A stretch of 64,000 nt of DNA from Chitinophagales bacterium. Its GTDB lineage: Bacteria > Bacteroidota > Bacteroidia > Chitinophagales > Chitinophagaceae. This document shows positions 20,401-30,062 of the stretch, piece after piece; position 1 is the stretch's first letter; every line of letters begins with the position of its first letter. Below the pieces are notes generated by a model. It was not told where the DNA came from. It saw only the letters and a list, made by a program, of their open reading frames with translations, and did not search any database. The stretch covers positions 1 through 64,000 of the forward strand of contig JAFLBL010000005.1 in the NCBI GenBank assembly GCA_017303855.1. Direction: 5' to 3'. Position numbers and translations under genes: made by a program.

Positions 20401-22915
20401 CCAGCATTACATCCGCTTTCAGGTCATTGTCCGATATCGTGCCGGCACAGGTGCCTGAATTGGGTTGGCGGGAAATGGCATTGGCTCTGCGGCCGGGATT
20501 GCCGTTTATACGCGGCCGCACGGTAACCCAATACACTGAATCTCTGGAGAGCCCGCTGAATGTATAGGTAAGCCCTGGGGTAGTGGTAACCACTTGCATT
20601 TCCGGTCCGCGCAGCCACATCACTTCATAATCCGTGGCGCCGGGTACAGCGGTCCAGTTCATTTTAATATAGCCTTCGCATTGTACTGCATCAAGCGAAA
20701 CGGTGCTCATTTCAGTAATGGTAAATGCGGCACTGGTCTTTGTCAGCAGACTGGTATTATTCGTGATCCGTATTCTTGCCTGATCAGTTGGCGTATTGGG
20801 TACTCCCCAATGATAAATCCGGCTGGCAGCCGGTATGGTGTTGCTGAGCGTGGACCAGCTGCCCCCGTTATTACCGGAGAATTCCAATGTATAGGTACCG
20901 GCCGCACTGTAATCATCCCATTGTACATAACAGGTATCATAAGGTGAAACGGAAGGCACGAGGCGTTCTCCGCCAACCGGTGTGGTGAGCATAATATCCT
21001 CCGGCAGAAAATCATACACGAGGTAATAGCCCTGACTTGGATTCTGCGCAATGCTGGTGCCGGTAATTTTTATATCATAATTACCTGCCGCGGGATTGTC
21101 AATCACCACCTGCTCCGTATTATTCATGTGGTCTGCTCCGGTGGTGGCCGGGTTGTCTACGTTTGCAGGAAGTGTATCCAGTATGGCTGGCAATACGGTA
21201 TTAAGCGAGGGTGTGATAACCTCCAGGTCAAGATCATTCACCAGCGTTTTTGCCGCCATAACAGCCGCAGGCGGATCCTGCCAGTATACCAGCACTTTCA
21301 GTTTTGCCGTATTGGCCGGCACAGCGATAGTATGTGTATTGGTAACTGCATTGGCTACAGTAGCAGTGAGGTAACGGCCATTTTCCATCATCTCAACTGA
21401 ACGAAGCAGGTTCATTCGTCCATAGCCATATTTAAAATCGGGGCCTGCATTTCCTTTATCATCCGCCCCGTTGCTCAGCAAGGCCTTGGTAAGTCCGTTT
21501 GGCGGATTAGCCCCTGCGTTCAACTGACGGTAACGTTGTACCAGCAATGCCAGACCACCGGAAACACCGGGTGCGGCCATACTGGTTCCGAAATTATAAC
21601 TGTAGATATTGCCGGTCCAGGTAGAAGCGACAAAGTCCCCCATTGACATGATCTCCGGTTTTATCCGTCCATCCCGTACGGGTCCCCGGCTGGAAAATCC
21701 GGCGATCACACTGTTGAAGGAAGTGGCCCCAACGGTCACCACATTTTTAGCTGATTGATATCCACCCAATACAGTTTTAAAACCGGCAGGATATGGGCTG
21801 CAGGTAATACCTCCGTCGTTACCGGCCGCGAATACCTGTTGCAGTTCCGGAAGATCAATCGCCTGCTGATCAAGAATACGCGAGGTAAGATCATAGAGTC
21901 CGTTGTAATTACAATCAGTTACGACGGTACCGAAAGAATTATTGGTAATCACCATGCCATAATCCTGTACATAAGCAGGGGCATTTACAAATATGCCGGA
22001 GAAATACTGGGAAAGCAATGTGGCACCGGGCGCATAACCGGCATAGAGTTCCTGCAGGTTGCCGGCACCACCCACGGTTCCGGCCACATGGTTGGCATGA
22101 TTGCGATATACTTCAGCCGCGCGGTTGATAACACGCCCGTTAAAATCCATATGCGACTGTATATCACCGTTATCTCCCACTCCTACCACAACGCCCTGGC
22201 CATTCAGGTTTCGGCCACCTGCCGACAATGGCGCTTTCAGCACATTGGCCCGGGTGGAGAACATACTGTTATAGTTCAGTTCCTTATCCGCCGCGGGAGC
22301 GGCCTGTACATATTCCACCCAGGGTTGGGCCGCTAATTGTTCAAGGCGACTGGCGGCCAGCCGCAAGGAAAGAATACGGTATGTTTTAAAATCCGAACTG
22401 ATCATATCCGCATTGAAATAAGTCAATGCCTGTATAATTTCATCCTGCGTATAGGACTTCGGATAGCTGATCCACAAATCAATGGTACCGGGTTGTTTCA
22501 CCGCATGAGCGGGCAATATTCCTTTGGCCAGGAAGGGATCCATTTTCTGCTGAGCAGTGGGCAGCAATACTACACGGGCCTTCGCCTGGCTTAACAAGGT
22601 CTCATTGAGTGGCTGACTGATGGTTACGGTATAGGCATTATTCGGTACATACTCCAATAAGGTAATTCCCTGTTGCTCCAACGAAAGACGTGTGGCGTTG
22701 TCGGGCAGACGGTCAAACTGCAGTATGGCAAATGTTTTCACATTCGAACGGGCTGCCTGCTGATTGAATCCGGTAACAAATGCGGAAGAAATATTTTTGG
22801 CGGGTTTTACCGGTCCTGTTTTGAGTAAGATTGTATAATCCGGTTCCTGTTGTGCAGCAGCAGACAGGCAACCAAACAGACAGATGGCCATCAAGGGGAT
22901 TGGACAGATTCTCAT
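17498..22915 (-). CDS. Secreted multidomain subtilisin-like serine protease with T9SS sorting domain
   Basis: A 1805-aa secreted protein. A signal peptide covers residues 1-21. An N-terminal propeptide-like region precedes the S8 catalytic domain, about residues 235-510: Asp in VGVGDNGDIQSHMDF, His in NHANHVAGTVGG, the oxyanion Asn region FAAGNDGG, and Ser in GTSMAAPGVSGG. Beyond are a jelly-roll domain, a fibronectin type III-like domain (CEGYIKMNWTAVPGATDYEV), two CARDB-like domains and carbohydrate/MAM-type modules starting LPWLDDFESA and FPYLQNFEIN. The last about 80 residues are a T9SS type A sorting domain (VTPNPSGGQFSL, VYDSQGRVV, GVYLLEAG). It is probably exported through the porX-controlled T9SS. 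It is well separated from neighbours. Confidence 0.93.
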   Translation of the reverse strand: MRICPIPLMAICLFGCLSAAAQQEPDYTILLKTGPVKPAKNISSAFVTGFNQQAARSNVKTFAILQFDRLPDNATRLSLEQQGITLLEYVPNNAYTVTISQPLNETLLSQAKARVVLLPTAQQKMDPFLAKGILPAHAVKQPGTIDLWISYPKSYTQDEIIQALTYFNADMISSDFKTYRILSLRLAASRLEQLAAQPWVEYVQAAPAADKELNYNSMFSTRANVLKAPLSAGGRNLNGQGVVVGVGDNGDIQSHMDFNGRVINRAAEVYRNHANHVAGTVGGAGNLQELYAGYAPGATLLSQYFSGIFVNAPAYVQDYGMVITNNSFGTVVTDCNYNGLYDLTSRILDQQAIDLPELQQVFAAGNDGGITCSPYPAGFKTVLGGYQSAKNVVTVGATSFNSVIAGFSSRGPVRDGRIKPEIMSMGDFVASTWTGNIYSYNFGTSMAAPGVSGGLALLVQRYRQLNAGANPPNGLTKALLSNGADDKGNAGPDFKYGYGRMNLLRSVEMMENGRYLTATVANAVTNTHTIAVPANTAKLKVLVYWQDPPAAVMAAKTLVNDLDLEVITPSLNTVLPAILDTLPANVDNPATTGADHMNNTEQVVIDNPAAGNYDIKITGTSIAQNPSQGYYLVYDFLPEDIMLTTPVGGERLVPSVSPYDTCYVQWDDYSAAGTYTLEFSGNNGGSWSTLSNTIPAASRIYHWGVPNTPTDQARIRITNNTSLLTKTSAAFTITEMSTVSLDAVQCEGYIKMNWTAVPGATDYEVMWLRGPEMQVVTTTPGLTYTFSGLSRDSVYWVTVRPRINGNPGRRANAISRQPNSGTCAGTISDNDLKADVMLAPANSGRVLTSTALTAAQAITVRIKNLDDVVSSGTINVSYTINGGAPVNEVITSPAADIAAGAALDYTFTATADLSATGTYTIQVYAKKAGDPVALNDTVSSVIKQLTNPSIGNAQLPWLDDFESAAEQTLINDQRGLTGRDRYDFVNSTAYGQARTFVNTGIAYSGSKALTLDMDRYALAGNVDSLTGTFNLATFNAATDDIRIDFRYKNHGQVANAANKVWVRGTDTDNWIPVYDLYANQPAADGTYKLSGSLEISDSLAAYIQNFSSSTQLRWGQWGQYLAGDNFRAAGYTVDDIRIYKAVDDIQVLSIDTPYVVSCGLSAAVPVKATLRNSANSAVSNIPVVLKVDGTVIATEIIAGIAANTSVQYTFTTTADLSAVGEHTIQVYTTLASDNVPVNDSSSRIVNNLPLVTSFPYLQNFEINNGSWYTGGNGSSWEYGTPVSPKINRAASGSKAWKTNRAGYYNDNEYSYLYSPCFDLTGMTNPSMSLSISMDIEDCGAVLCDAAWVEYSEDGTVWNRLGSTGAGTNWYNKNYAGNMLWSQQGYTRWHVATTALPATNNSRLRIRFVFKSDSGLNMDGIAIDDIHIYDNLYGLYEGGTMAAPVTQTINTGTNNWVNFLEGGKLVASVHPAGQEMGATDVRAYLHTGSVRWSNEQYYHNRNFTIQPANAFLALTDSILVRVYFPDSEVETLLNASGCSVCSKPASAYDLGVSKYSDPDNNFENGTIADNNQGSWTYIIPSRAVKVPFDKGYYAEFKVNNFSEFWLNNGGLTGSQPLPVQLVSFSARKQAGLEVLVEWVTAAESGVNRFEIEVARNSADYQAGRFVKIGEVMSQGNATGEQQYRFIDKENNKSGVRYYRLRIIENDGSTGYSAIRPLVFSNEQNWVVTPNPSGGQFSLICQANTGTSVFLKVYDSQGRVVYSAAHPGTGYMQKLDINLAPASYAAGVYLLEAGTKEGKQVFKLVKQ

Positions 22916-23001
22916 AGTTTACATTCGTAGTTTTAAAAATACTACAAAAAGCCGGGAAAACACAATATGGTAAAGGATTTCAGCCCGCCGTTTGAAACGG
23001 G

Positions 23002-26000
23002 TTAAACGGCTGATACGTTGCCTGCAAAACAATACCGGTGCATGGCAGCCAGAAACCGGTGAAGGGTGCCCATATCATTCATCTCCGTGGCTACCAGTAA
23101 AAAGAATTTACCGGTTTGTTTGAGGCGGCCTTTATTGGTTTCAGTTTGCAGGAAAAGCATGATTTTACGGAACGTATCGGATTCAAAATAGGGTGAATCC
23201 GGCCGGTTGATAAAGAAGCAACGAAGGGTATTTTCCTTCAGGCTCATTTTTTCAAACCCAAGACCTACGGCGAGCTTCCGGCAACGTACGGTTATAAACA
23301 GATCATCCACCTGCTGCGGCAGTGCGCCAAACCGGTCTTCCAGTTCAGCCTTCATGGCTATCAGTTCTTCTTCTGTTTCGCAATTATCCAGGCGCTGGTA
23401 TAATGAAAGGCGCTCTGTAATGCTTTCCACATATTCATCCGGAATCAGAATTTCCAGGTCGGTATCAATGGTGCAATCCTGTACAAAATCATCCTGGCGG
23501 GCGATTTCTTCCTTAAACAACTCTTTGAAGTCGGTACGTTTGAGTTCGCGGATGGCTTCGTCCAGTATCTTCTGGTACATTTCAAATCCGATCTCCGCCA
23601 TAAAGCCGCTTTGTTCACCGCCCAGCAGGTTGCCGGCACCCCTGATATCAAGGTCGCGCATGGCAATCTGAAAACCGCTGCCAAGTTCGCTGTGCTGTTC
23701 CAGTGTCTGCAGACGTTTCCGGGAATCATTGGGCAGGGTACTCATCGGCGGTGCAAGCAGGTAACAGAAAGCCTTCTTGTTACTGCGGCCCACCCGCCCT
23801 CTTAACTGGTGCAGATCGCTGAGACCGAACTGATGCGCGTTATTAACGATAATGGTATTTACATTGGGAATATCCACCCCGCTTTCCACAATATTGGTAC
23901 AGACCAGTACATCGTAGCGGCGGTCAATAAAATCCATGATTTTTTCTTCCAGTTCATGTCCTTCCATCTGTCCATGGGCATAGCCAATGCTCAGGTCGGG
24001 ACACAAGGCCTGTATGATAGCGGCCATTTCGGCCAGACCCGCTATCCGGTTGTAGATAAAAAAGACCTGCCCGCCCCTTTCGGTTTCATAATAAATCGCA
24101 TCCCGGATAAAATCCTCATTGTACACCTGTACTTCCGTCTGTATCGGCTGCCGGTTGGGCGGCGGCGTATTCATAATACTGAGATCACGGGCACCCATAA
24201 GCGAAAACTGAAGGGTGCGGGGAATCGGGGTGGCCGTCAGGGTCAGGCAATCCACCGACGTACGGAGGGTTTTGATTTTTTCTTTATGGCCCACACCGAA
24301 TTTCTGTTCCTCATCCACCACCAGCAAACCAAGGTCTTTGAATTTCACTTCCTTGCCCAGGAGACCATGCGTACCAACGATAATATCAATCTTCCCTTCT
24401 TCCAGTTTCTTCAGGGTTTCTTTTTTCTCTTTTGCTGATTTGAACCGGTTGATATAATCCACGGTAACAGGAAAATCCTTTAACCGGTCTTTAAATGTTT
24501 TATAATGCTGAAAAGCCAGGATGGTGGTTGGCACCAGAACAGCGGCCTGTTTACCATCCACACAGGTTTTAAACGCGGCCCGGATCGCCACTTCGGTTTT
24601 ACCAAAGCCCACATCGCCACAGACCAGCCGGTCCATCGGTGAAGGCGATTCCATATCTTTTTTTACATCAGCCGCCGCCTTGCTCTGATCGGGTGTATCC
24701 TCATATATAAACGACGCTTCCAGTTCGGTCTGCATATAATTATCCGGTGTATGGGAAAATCCCTGTTGTGCTTTCCGCTTCGCGTATAATTTTATCAGGT
24801 CGAAGGCGATTTCCTTCACCTTCGATTTTGTCTTCTCTTTCAGCTTATTCCACACATCACTGCCCAGCTTATTGACCTTGGGCACACTTCCGTCCTTGCC
24901 GGTGTACTTGGCAATTTTGTGCAGGGAGTTGATATTTACGTATAGTATATCCGTGTCTTTATAAATCAGCCGCACGGCTTCCTGCATTCGTCCGTTTACC
25001 TCCAGTTTCTGCAAGCCGCTGAATATCCCCACGCCGTGATCAATATGGGTGACGAAATCGCCCGGTTGCAGTTCCCGGAGGGTGCGCAGGGTAAGGGCTT
25101 TGTTTTTATTATAGGCCTGTTTGACTTTATACTTATGGTACCGCTGGAAAATCTGGTGATCGGTATAGCATACGATTTTCAGGTCCTCGTCAATAAACCC
25201 TTCATGTATCGATGTGGCAATGGGATTAAAAACCAGTTCCGCTTTCAGGTCGTCGAAAATACTCTGCATCCGTTCCAGTTGCCTGGGATTTTCAGCAAAA
25301 ATGAAGAGTTGAAATTGCCTGGCTTCCCAGCTTTTCAGATCCTTCAGCAATAAATCAAACTGCCGGTTGAAAGCGGGCTGCTCCCGGGTGGTAAATGAAA
25401 TCACAAAAGGAGCCACCGCTTCCGGGAACGTATCACTATGTCCGAAACCAACCAGGTGATGTTGCAACAGGTCTTTTTCAAATTGAGGAACCGTGATAAA
25501 ATCACGGGCACTCACATTCTTTTTCTCGAGCCTGTCTTCATCGTCGGCCTGTCTTTGCTTTGTTTTCACCACCGGTTGTGCCTTCAGTTCCTCCTGAAAA
25601 CGAAGAAAATTTTCAAGATCTTCAGCACTATCGGTCAGGTGTTCCCGGCATAGTTCATAATCCTGTATCCAGGTTACGGTATTAGCCGGTAAAAAATCAA
25701 AAAGCGAAATCCGGTCTTCACTTTCAAACTGTGTATCGACATTCGGAATAATGCTGACCTGTAATAATTTCCTTTCACTCAGCTGTGTTTCAGGGTCCAC
25801 TATGCGGATGGAATCCACTTCATGGCCATAGAGTTCCACCCGGTATGGTTTTTCATTGCCAAATGAATAAATATCCAGGATACCCCCCCGGATGGCAAAC
25901 TGCCCGGGCTGATATACAAAATCTGTACGTTCAAACCCGTAATCCGCCAGTTGCAGCAGCAGGGCACCTGTATCCAGCGTATCCCCCGTTTTTATTAAAA

Positions 26001-26439
26001 TAATATTGGACGAAAGCGTTTTGGGCAATACAACTTTTTCAAAAAGAGCTTCAGGATAAGACACCAGGATTTTTTTGTTTCCTCCGGCGGCAATTTTTGT
26101 CAGGGCTTCCGTTCTCAGCATGACGTGCGAGGAATTGAGTAGCTGGTAATTCTTCCTGTTTTTAAAGGAAGCCGGGAAATAAAAAATATCCAGCGCCTCG
26201 GTCAGATTTTCCAGTGTATTGTGAAAATAGGCGGCTTCCTCCGCGTCATTCAGAATCACCAGGTGATTCTGCTGAGCCAGCGACGGATGCGTAAATGCGG
26301 CAGCCACAACAAAGGGAGCCGCACTGCCCCGCAGGTGTTCGAGATAAATTTTTTCAGGTTGGGAAAAAGAGAGCCTGTCCGCCAATTGAAAAAGGCGGGG
26401 GGTGTTCTGATACCGTTCCAGCAATTCCTTAACACTCAT
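23002..26439 (-). CDS. mfd: Transcription-repair coupling factor Mfd
   Basis: A 1145-aa DNA translocase that frees RNA polymerase stalled at lesions and recruits UvrA. The UvrB-like N-terminal half lacks a working ATPase. The RNA polymerase interaction domain has GDFVTHIDHGVGIFSG. The RecG-like helicase has Walker A GDVGFGKTEVAIR, box II VVDEEQKFGV, TATPIPRTLQ and QLRGRVGRS. The TRCF C-terminal domain follows. Start 26439 (MSVKELLERY) is preferred over an in-frame ATG at 26487, because a TATCTTTG -7 box sits between the two and transcripts would begin downstream of 26487. Confidence 0.96.
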   Translation of the reverse strand: MSVKELLERYQNTPRLFQLADRLSFSQPEKIYLEHLRGSAAPFVVAAAFTHPSLAQQNHLVILNDAEEAAYFHNTLENLTEALDIFYFPASFKNRKNYQLLNSSHVMLRTEALTKIAAGGNKKILVSYPEALFEKVVLPKTLSSNIILIKTGDTLDTGALLLQLADYGFERTDFVYQPGQFAIRGGILDIYSFGNEKPYRVELYGHEVDSIRIVDPETQLSERKLLQVSIIPNVDTQFESEDRISLFDFLPANTVTWIQDYELCREHLTDSAEDLENFLRFQEELKAQPVVKTKQRQADDEDRLEKKNVSARDFITVPQFEKDLLQHHLVGFGHSDTFPEAVAPFVISFTTREQPAFNRQFDLLLKDLKSWEARQFQLFIFAENPRQLERMQSIFDDLKAELVFNPIATSIHEGFIDEDLKIVCYTDHQIFQRYHKYKVKQAYNKNKALTLRTLRELQPGDFVTHIDHGVGIFSGLQKLEVNGRMQEAVRLIYKDTDILYVNINSLHKIAKYTGKDGSVPKVNKLGSDVWNKLKEKTKSKVKEIAFDLIKLYAKRKAQQGFSHTPDNYMQTELEASFIYEDTPDQSKAAADVKKDMESPSPMDRLVCGDVGFGKTEVAIRAAFKTCVDGKQAAVLVPTTILAFQHYKTFKDRLKDFPVTVDYINRFKSAKEKKETLKKLEEGKIDIIVGTHGLLGKEVKFKDLGLLVVDEEQKFGVGHKEKIKTLRTSVDCLTLTATPIPRTLQFSLMGARDLSIMNTPPPNRQPIQTEVQVYNEDFIRDAIYYETERGGQVFFIYNRIAGLAEMAAIIQALCPDLSIGYAHGQMEGHELEEKIMDFIDRRYDVLVCTNIVESGVDIPNVNTIIVNNAHQFGLSDLHQLRGRVGRSNKKAFCYLLAPPMSTLPNDSRKRLQTLEQHSELGSGFQIAMRDLDIRGAGNLLGGEQSGFMAEIGFEMYQKILDEAIRELKRTDFKELFKEEIARQDDFVQDCTIDTDLEILIPDEYVESITERLSLYQRLDNCETEEELIAMKAELEDRFGALPQQVDDLFITVRCRKLAVGLGFEKMSLKENTLRCFFINRPDSPYFESDTFRKIMLFLQTETNKGRLKQTGKFFLLVATEMNDMGTLHRFLAAMHRYCFAGNVSAV

Positions 26440-26473
26440 GTAGTCAGTGCGGACATACGGAATGTCCGTCGGG

Positions 26474-26481
26474 CAAAGATA
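26474..26481 (-). promoter_or_regulatory. TATCTTTG -7 box of mfd (minus strand)
   Basis: An exact TAnnTTTG match reading leftward, 34 bp before the ATG at 26439. It lies downstream of the alternative ATG at 26487 and decides the start. Confidence 0.65.
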
Positions 26482-26563
26482 ATTCATTCAGCGGTACCAA
26501 TAATTTCCGGACTGCATAAGTTCTTTCTATCCTATTGGATTTACCTTTATAAAAATTAAACGA

Positions 26564-27283
26564 ATGGCTTTACAACCCTGGCGGAAAGGAATCGTAACAA
26601 AAATTGATGACCATACCCATAATACCCGGCGGTTCTGGGTACAGGTACCCGAACTCGATGTGTTTGACTTTGTGCCGGGACAGTTTGTAACCCTGGATCT
26701 GCCCATTGATGAGAAGCCCAATAAACGCTGGAGGAGTTATTCCATTGCTTCCTGGCCGGATGGCACGAATACATTTGAACTATTGATTGTTCACGCGGAA
26801 GGCGGCAAGGGCACTTCTTATTTATTTAATGAAATAAAAGTGGGAAGTGAACTGACACTACGTGGTGCCCAGGGCGTGTTTAATCTGCCGGCAGTACTGA
26901 ATAAGGATCTGTTCCTGATCTGTACCGGTACCGGTATTGCTCCTTTTCGCAGTATGGTTCATTATATAAAGCTCCACCAGGTACCCCATAAGAATATTTA
27001 TCTTATTTACGGGTGCCGGAACAAAGCCGACTTATTATATTATGAGGAACTGACCGCCCTGGAAGAAACCCTTACCGGATTCCGTTATTTACCCACTTTG
27101 TCACGTGAACACTGGGAAGGACATAACGGATATGTACATAAAGTTTATACTGAGTTATGTGCTGAACGTCAGCCTGCTTATTTCCTGCTTTGCGGCTGGC
27201 GGCATATGATCGACGAAGCACGGACTGTATTGCTGGAAATGGGTTATGACAAGAAGTCCATACTGCAGGAATTGTACGGGTAG
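26564..27283 (+). CDS. Ferredoxin-NADP reductase-like flavoprotein
   Basis: A 239-aa FAD and NAD(P)-binding oxidoreductase of the ferredoxin reductase superfamily. The N-terminal beta-barrel binds FAD (RSYSIAS). The C-terminal nucleotide domain has ICTGTGIAPFRSM and YGCRNKADLLY, and ends with CGW and a hydrophobic tail. No iron-sulfur domain is attached. It stands 111 bp before nuoA on the same strand. Because the adjacent Complex I lacks its NADH-input subunits, a role feeding or draining electrons through a ferredoxin is possible but inferred. A TACCTTTA box at about 26542 may be its promoter. Confidence 0.85.
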   Translation: MALQPWRKGIVTKIDDHTHNTRRFWVQVPELDVFDFVPGQFVTLDLPIDEKPNKRWRSYSIASWPDGTNTFELLIVHAEGGKGTSYLFNEIKVGSELTLRGAQGVFNLPAVLNKDLFLICTGTGIAPFRSMVHYIKLHQVPHKNIYLIYGCRNKADLLYYEELTALEETLTGFRYLPTLSREHWEGHNGYVHKVYTELCAERQPAYFLLCGWRHMIDEARTVLLEMGYDKKSILQELYG

Positions 27284-27394
27284 CCCCTGCCCGCAGCAGA
27301 AATTTTTACCTGACAAAGAACAAGGTTTGCGTTGATATGTGTCATGTATCGCATTTAGCGCTTTGTTACTATATTCGTACAAATCAATCTGCGT

Positions 27395-27745
27395 ATGGGA
27401 CCATCCTCGCTCATTGTACTTATTATAGCGGCTGTAGCTTTTTCCGGGATTGCGATAATGCTTTCCCGTTTCGTGCTTACGGCAACTAAAAACAAGCAAA
27501 AAGGGGAACCGTATGAGTGCGGTATTCCGACTAAGGGTAAAACCTGGATTCAGCTGAATGTAGGGTATTATCTCTTTGCCCTCGTTTTCCTGATTTTTGA
27601 TGTGGAACTGGTGTTCCTTTATCCCTGGGCCGTGGTAGCCAAGAGTATGGGCTGGATTGCCCTGGTGGAAATAGTAATCTTCTTTTTTATCCTGTTTATC
27701 GGATTCTTATACGCGCACCGGAAGGGTGCGTTAAAATGGGTATAA
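27395..27745 (+). CDS. nuoA: NADH-quinone oxidoreductase subunit A
   Basis: A 116-aa membrane subunit with three transmembrane helices. The conserved loop EPYECGIPTKGK between helices 1 and 2 contains the Cys of the active/deactive loop, and the FDVE motif lies in helix 2. It links the peripheral arm to NuoH in the quinone-binding area. It is the first gene of the nuo operon and is separated from nuoB by 15 bp. Confidence 0.95.
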   Translation: MGPSSLIVLIIAAVAFSGIAIMLSRFVLTATKNKQKGEPYECGIPTKGKTWIQLNVGYYLFALVFLIFDVELVFLYPWAVVAKSMGWIALVEIVIFFFILFIGFLYAHRKGALKWV

Positions 27746-27760
27746 CAATATAATTAACAG

Positions 27761-28297
27761 ATGACAGCGAAACAAAATACAACCAGCGACTTTCCCGGAC
27801 AGATAGAAGAACTTCCCGGAGGCGGGATTGTACTCAGCAAGCTGGATGATATCATTAACTGGGCCCGGTCCAACTCCCTCTGGCCCCTGACATTTGCCAC
27901 CAGTTGCTGTGGCATTGAGTACATGGCGGTAGCCGGTGCCAAATACGACTTTTCCCGGTTTGGTTTTGAAGTGGCAAGGGCCACACCCCGGCAGGCGGAT
28001 GTTATTATTATTGCCGGCACCATCGTTAACAAAATGGCACCGGTACTGAAAAGATTATATGACCAGATGGCCGATCCCAAATATGTAATTGCCATGGGTG
28101 CCTGCGCGATCAGCGGCGGGCCCTTCTTTTATAATACATATTCCGTTGTAAAAGGGGCTGACCATATAATACCGGTAGACGTGTATGTGGCCGGATGTCC
28201 GCCCCGCCCTGAAGCATTGCTGCATGCGCTGATTTCACTGCAACAAAAAATTAAAGCGGGCTTAACCCGTGAACAGATAAGAACAGGTAAAGAATAA
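27761..28297 (+). CDS. nuoB: NADH-quinone oxidoreductase subunit B
   Basis: A 178-aa subunit holding cluster N2, the final electron donor to quinone. The four ligands are the tandem CC in [10 protein letters not shown], the Cys in MGACAISGG and the Cys in AGCPPRPE. Peripheral arm, cytoplasmic side. It is separated from nuoC by only 2 bp, so they are co-translated. Confidence 0.96.
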   Translation: MTAKQNTTSDFPGQIEELPGGGIVLSKLDDIINWARSNSLWPLTFATSCCGIEYMAVAGAKYDFSRFGFEVARATPRQADVIIIAGTIVNKMAPVLKRLYDQMADPKYVIAMGACAISGGPFFYNTYSVVKGADHIIPVDVYVAGCPPRPEALLHALISLQQKIKAGLTREQIRTGKE

Positions 28298-28299
28298 AT

Positions 28300-28758
28300 A
28301 TGTCTAAAGAACTGCTGAAATTCCGGATTACCGAGCTGCTGCCCACCGCCACTTTTGATGATAGCGGCGAGTGGCTGAATGTGGAACTGACTGCGGCAGA
28401 ATGGCCCACACTGGCAGGTGCACTCTGCAAAGACAGTCACCTGGCACTTGACTATATGTTCTGTCTTACCTGTATAGACTGGAAGACACACCTGACTATG
28501 GTTTATCATATGACCTCCACCAGTTTCCGCCACAGTGTGGTGGTGAAAGTAAAACTGGACAGGGATAAACCGGAAGTGGTGAGTGTATCAAAATGCTGGC
28601 GTACCGCGGAGTTTCATGAGCGGGAAGTATATGAAATGTTCGGGGTCAACTTTCTGCATCACCCGGATCTGCGCCTGCTGATATTACCCGACGGATGGGA
28701 AGGTAAAAATCCGCTGCGTAAAGATTTTGAGGACCCGATTAATATGATTCGTCTGTAA
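28300..28758 (+). CDS. nuoC: NADH-quinone oxidoreductase subunit C
   Basis: A 152-aa peripheral-arm subunit with the 30-kDa family signature REVYEMFGVNFLHHPDLR followed by LLPDGWEGKNPLRKDF. It is not fused to NuoD. It has no cofactor and helps form the quinone-site framework with NuoD and NuoB. Confidence 0.94.
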   Translation: MSKELLKFRITELLPTATFDDSGEWLNVELTAAEWPTLAGALCKDSHLALDYMFCLTCIDWKTHLTMVYHMTSTSFRHSVVVKVKLDRDKPEVVSVSKCWRTAEFHEREVYEMFGVNFLHHPDLRLLILPDGWEGKNPLRKDFEDPINMIRL

Positions 28759-28785
28759 GACGTAAACTGATCCTAATTAAAAGGA

Positions 28786-29928
28786 ATGTACAGGGAAACA
28801 GAAATACTGCAACAAACCAGCCCCGGTATTATCGGGGAAACCGGTGAATTCACGATTAACGTGGGCCCTCAGCACCCGGCCACACACGGGGTGCTTCACC
28901 TGGTAATCACACTGAGTGGCGAGACCATTAAAAAAGTGGAACCACACCTTGGTTATATACATCGTTCTATTGAAAAAATGTGTGAGAGCCTGAATTACCG
29001 GCAGTTTATTTATGTAACCAGCCGGATGGATTATCTCTCCGCCCATATTAATAATCATGCCTGTGCCCTCTGTGTGGAAAAAGGCCTGCAGATTGAAGTA
29101 CCGCCCCGTGCGCAGGTGATACGGATACTGATGGATGAACTTACACGGGTGGCTTCACATGAACTCTGGTGGGGAGCCATGGCCATGGACCTGGGTGCTT
29201 TCACTCCTTTCTTCCATGCCTTCCGTGAAAGAGAAAGTATCAATGAAATCATGGAAGAAACCTGTGGAGCGCGGCTGACCATGAACTATATCGCGCCGGG
29301 CGGTGTGGTGCAGGATCTACATCCGGATTTCCAGCGCAGAGTGAAAGAATTTCTGAAGTTGTATAAAAGAAAAATTCACGAGTACGATGAACTGGTAACC
29401 GGCAATATCATTTTCCAGAACCGGATGAAAGGTATAGGTATGTTGAGCGCCAAAGATGCTATCTCTTACGGTGTTACCGGCCCCGCCGCACGTGGCAGTA
29501 ATGTCAGTTCGGATATCCGTAAGATTCAGCCTTACGAAATTTATGACAAACTGGAGTTTGATGAAGTACTCGAAACCGGTTGCGATTCCTTTGCCCGGTA
29601 TATGGTGCGTATCCGGGAGATGCAGCAATCCATCCGGATTATTGAACAACTGATTGATAATATACCTGAAGGTGATTTCCAGGCCAAGACCAAAGCGGTG
29701 CTGAAATTACCCAAGGGCGAATTTTATACCCGGGTGGAAACAGCCCGCGGTGAACTCGGTGTCTATATCGTAAGTGAAGGCGGCACCACTCCGTACCGGA
29801 TCAAGTTCCGGTCACCCGGATTCTCAAACCTCTCCGTACTGGATCATATAGCACGGGGCAGCAAGATCGGTGACCTGGTAGCCATGATGGGTACCCTGGA
29901 CCTGGTAATCCCTGATATCGACAGATAA
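28786..29928 (+). CDS. nuoD: NADH-quinone oxidoreductase subunit D
   Basis: A 380-aa 49-kDa-type subunit, related to [NiFe]-hydrogenase large subunits but without the metal Cys pairs. NVGPQHPATHGVL forms the quinone-site loop with the conserved His, followed by PHLGYIHRSIEKMCE, LSAHINNHAC and ending MGTLDLVIPDIDR. It closes the first half of the operon. The 134 bp to nuoH contain no gene; in the full 14-gene operons nuoE, nuoF and nuoG come here. Confidence 0.95.
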   Translation: MYRETEILQQTSPGIIGETGEFTINVGPQHPATHGVLHLVITLSGETIKKVEPHLGYIHRSIEKMCESLNYRQFIYVTSRMDYLSAHINNHACALCVEKGLQIEVPPRAQVIRILMDELTRVASHELWWGAMAMDLGAFTPFFHAFRERESINEIMEETCGARLTMNYIAPGGVVQDLHPDFQRRVKEFLKLYKRKIHEYDELVTGNIIFQNRMKGIGMLSAKDAISYGVTGPAARGSNVSSDIRKIQPYEIYDKLEFDEVLETGCDSFARYMVRIREMQQSIRIIEQLIDNIPEGDFQAKTKAVLKLPKGEFYTRVETARGELGVYIVSEGGTTPYRIKFRSPGFSNLSVLDHIARGSKIGDLVAMMGTLDLVIPDIDR

Positions 29929-30062
29929 TACGTACATGCGGTAACGCTGATCAGTAAAAAATCTGCCGGAAAAGAGATTGTCACCAACCAGTCAGAAATA
30001 ATTAATACAGTGACTGTATATAAAGCAGCCATTGTTTCTCATACTAACCTGAACAAAGCAGC

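Noticed and set aside
17498..22915. Many long open frames on the plus strand opposite the protease, mfd and other long genes
   Set aside because: They are antisense shadows of strong coding frames and show no recognisable protein features.
26440..26487. Upstream start for mfd
   Set aside because: The TATCTTTG -7 box lies downstream of the ATG at 26487, so 26439 is used.
29929..30062. Searched for short or frameshifted nuoE/F/G pieces
   Set aside because: The 134-bp gap has no frame resembling these subunits, so there is no remnant.
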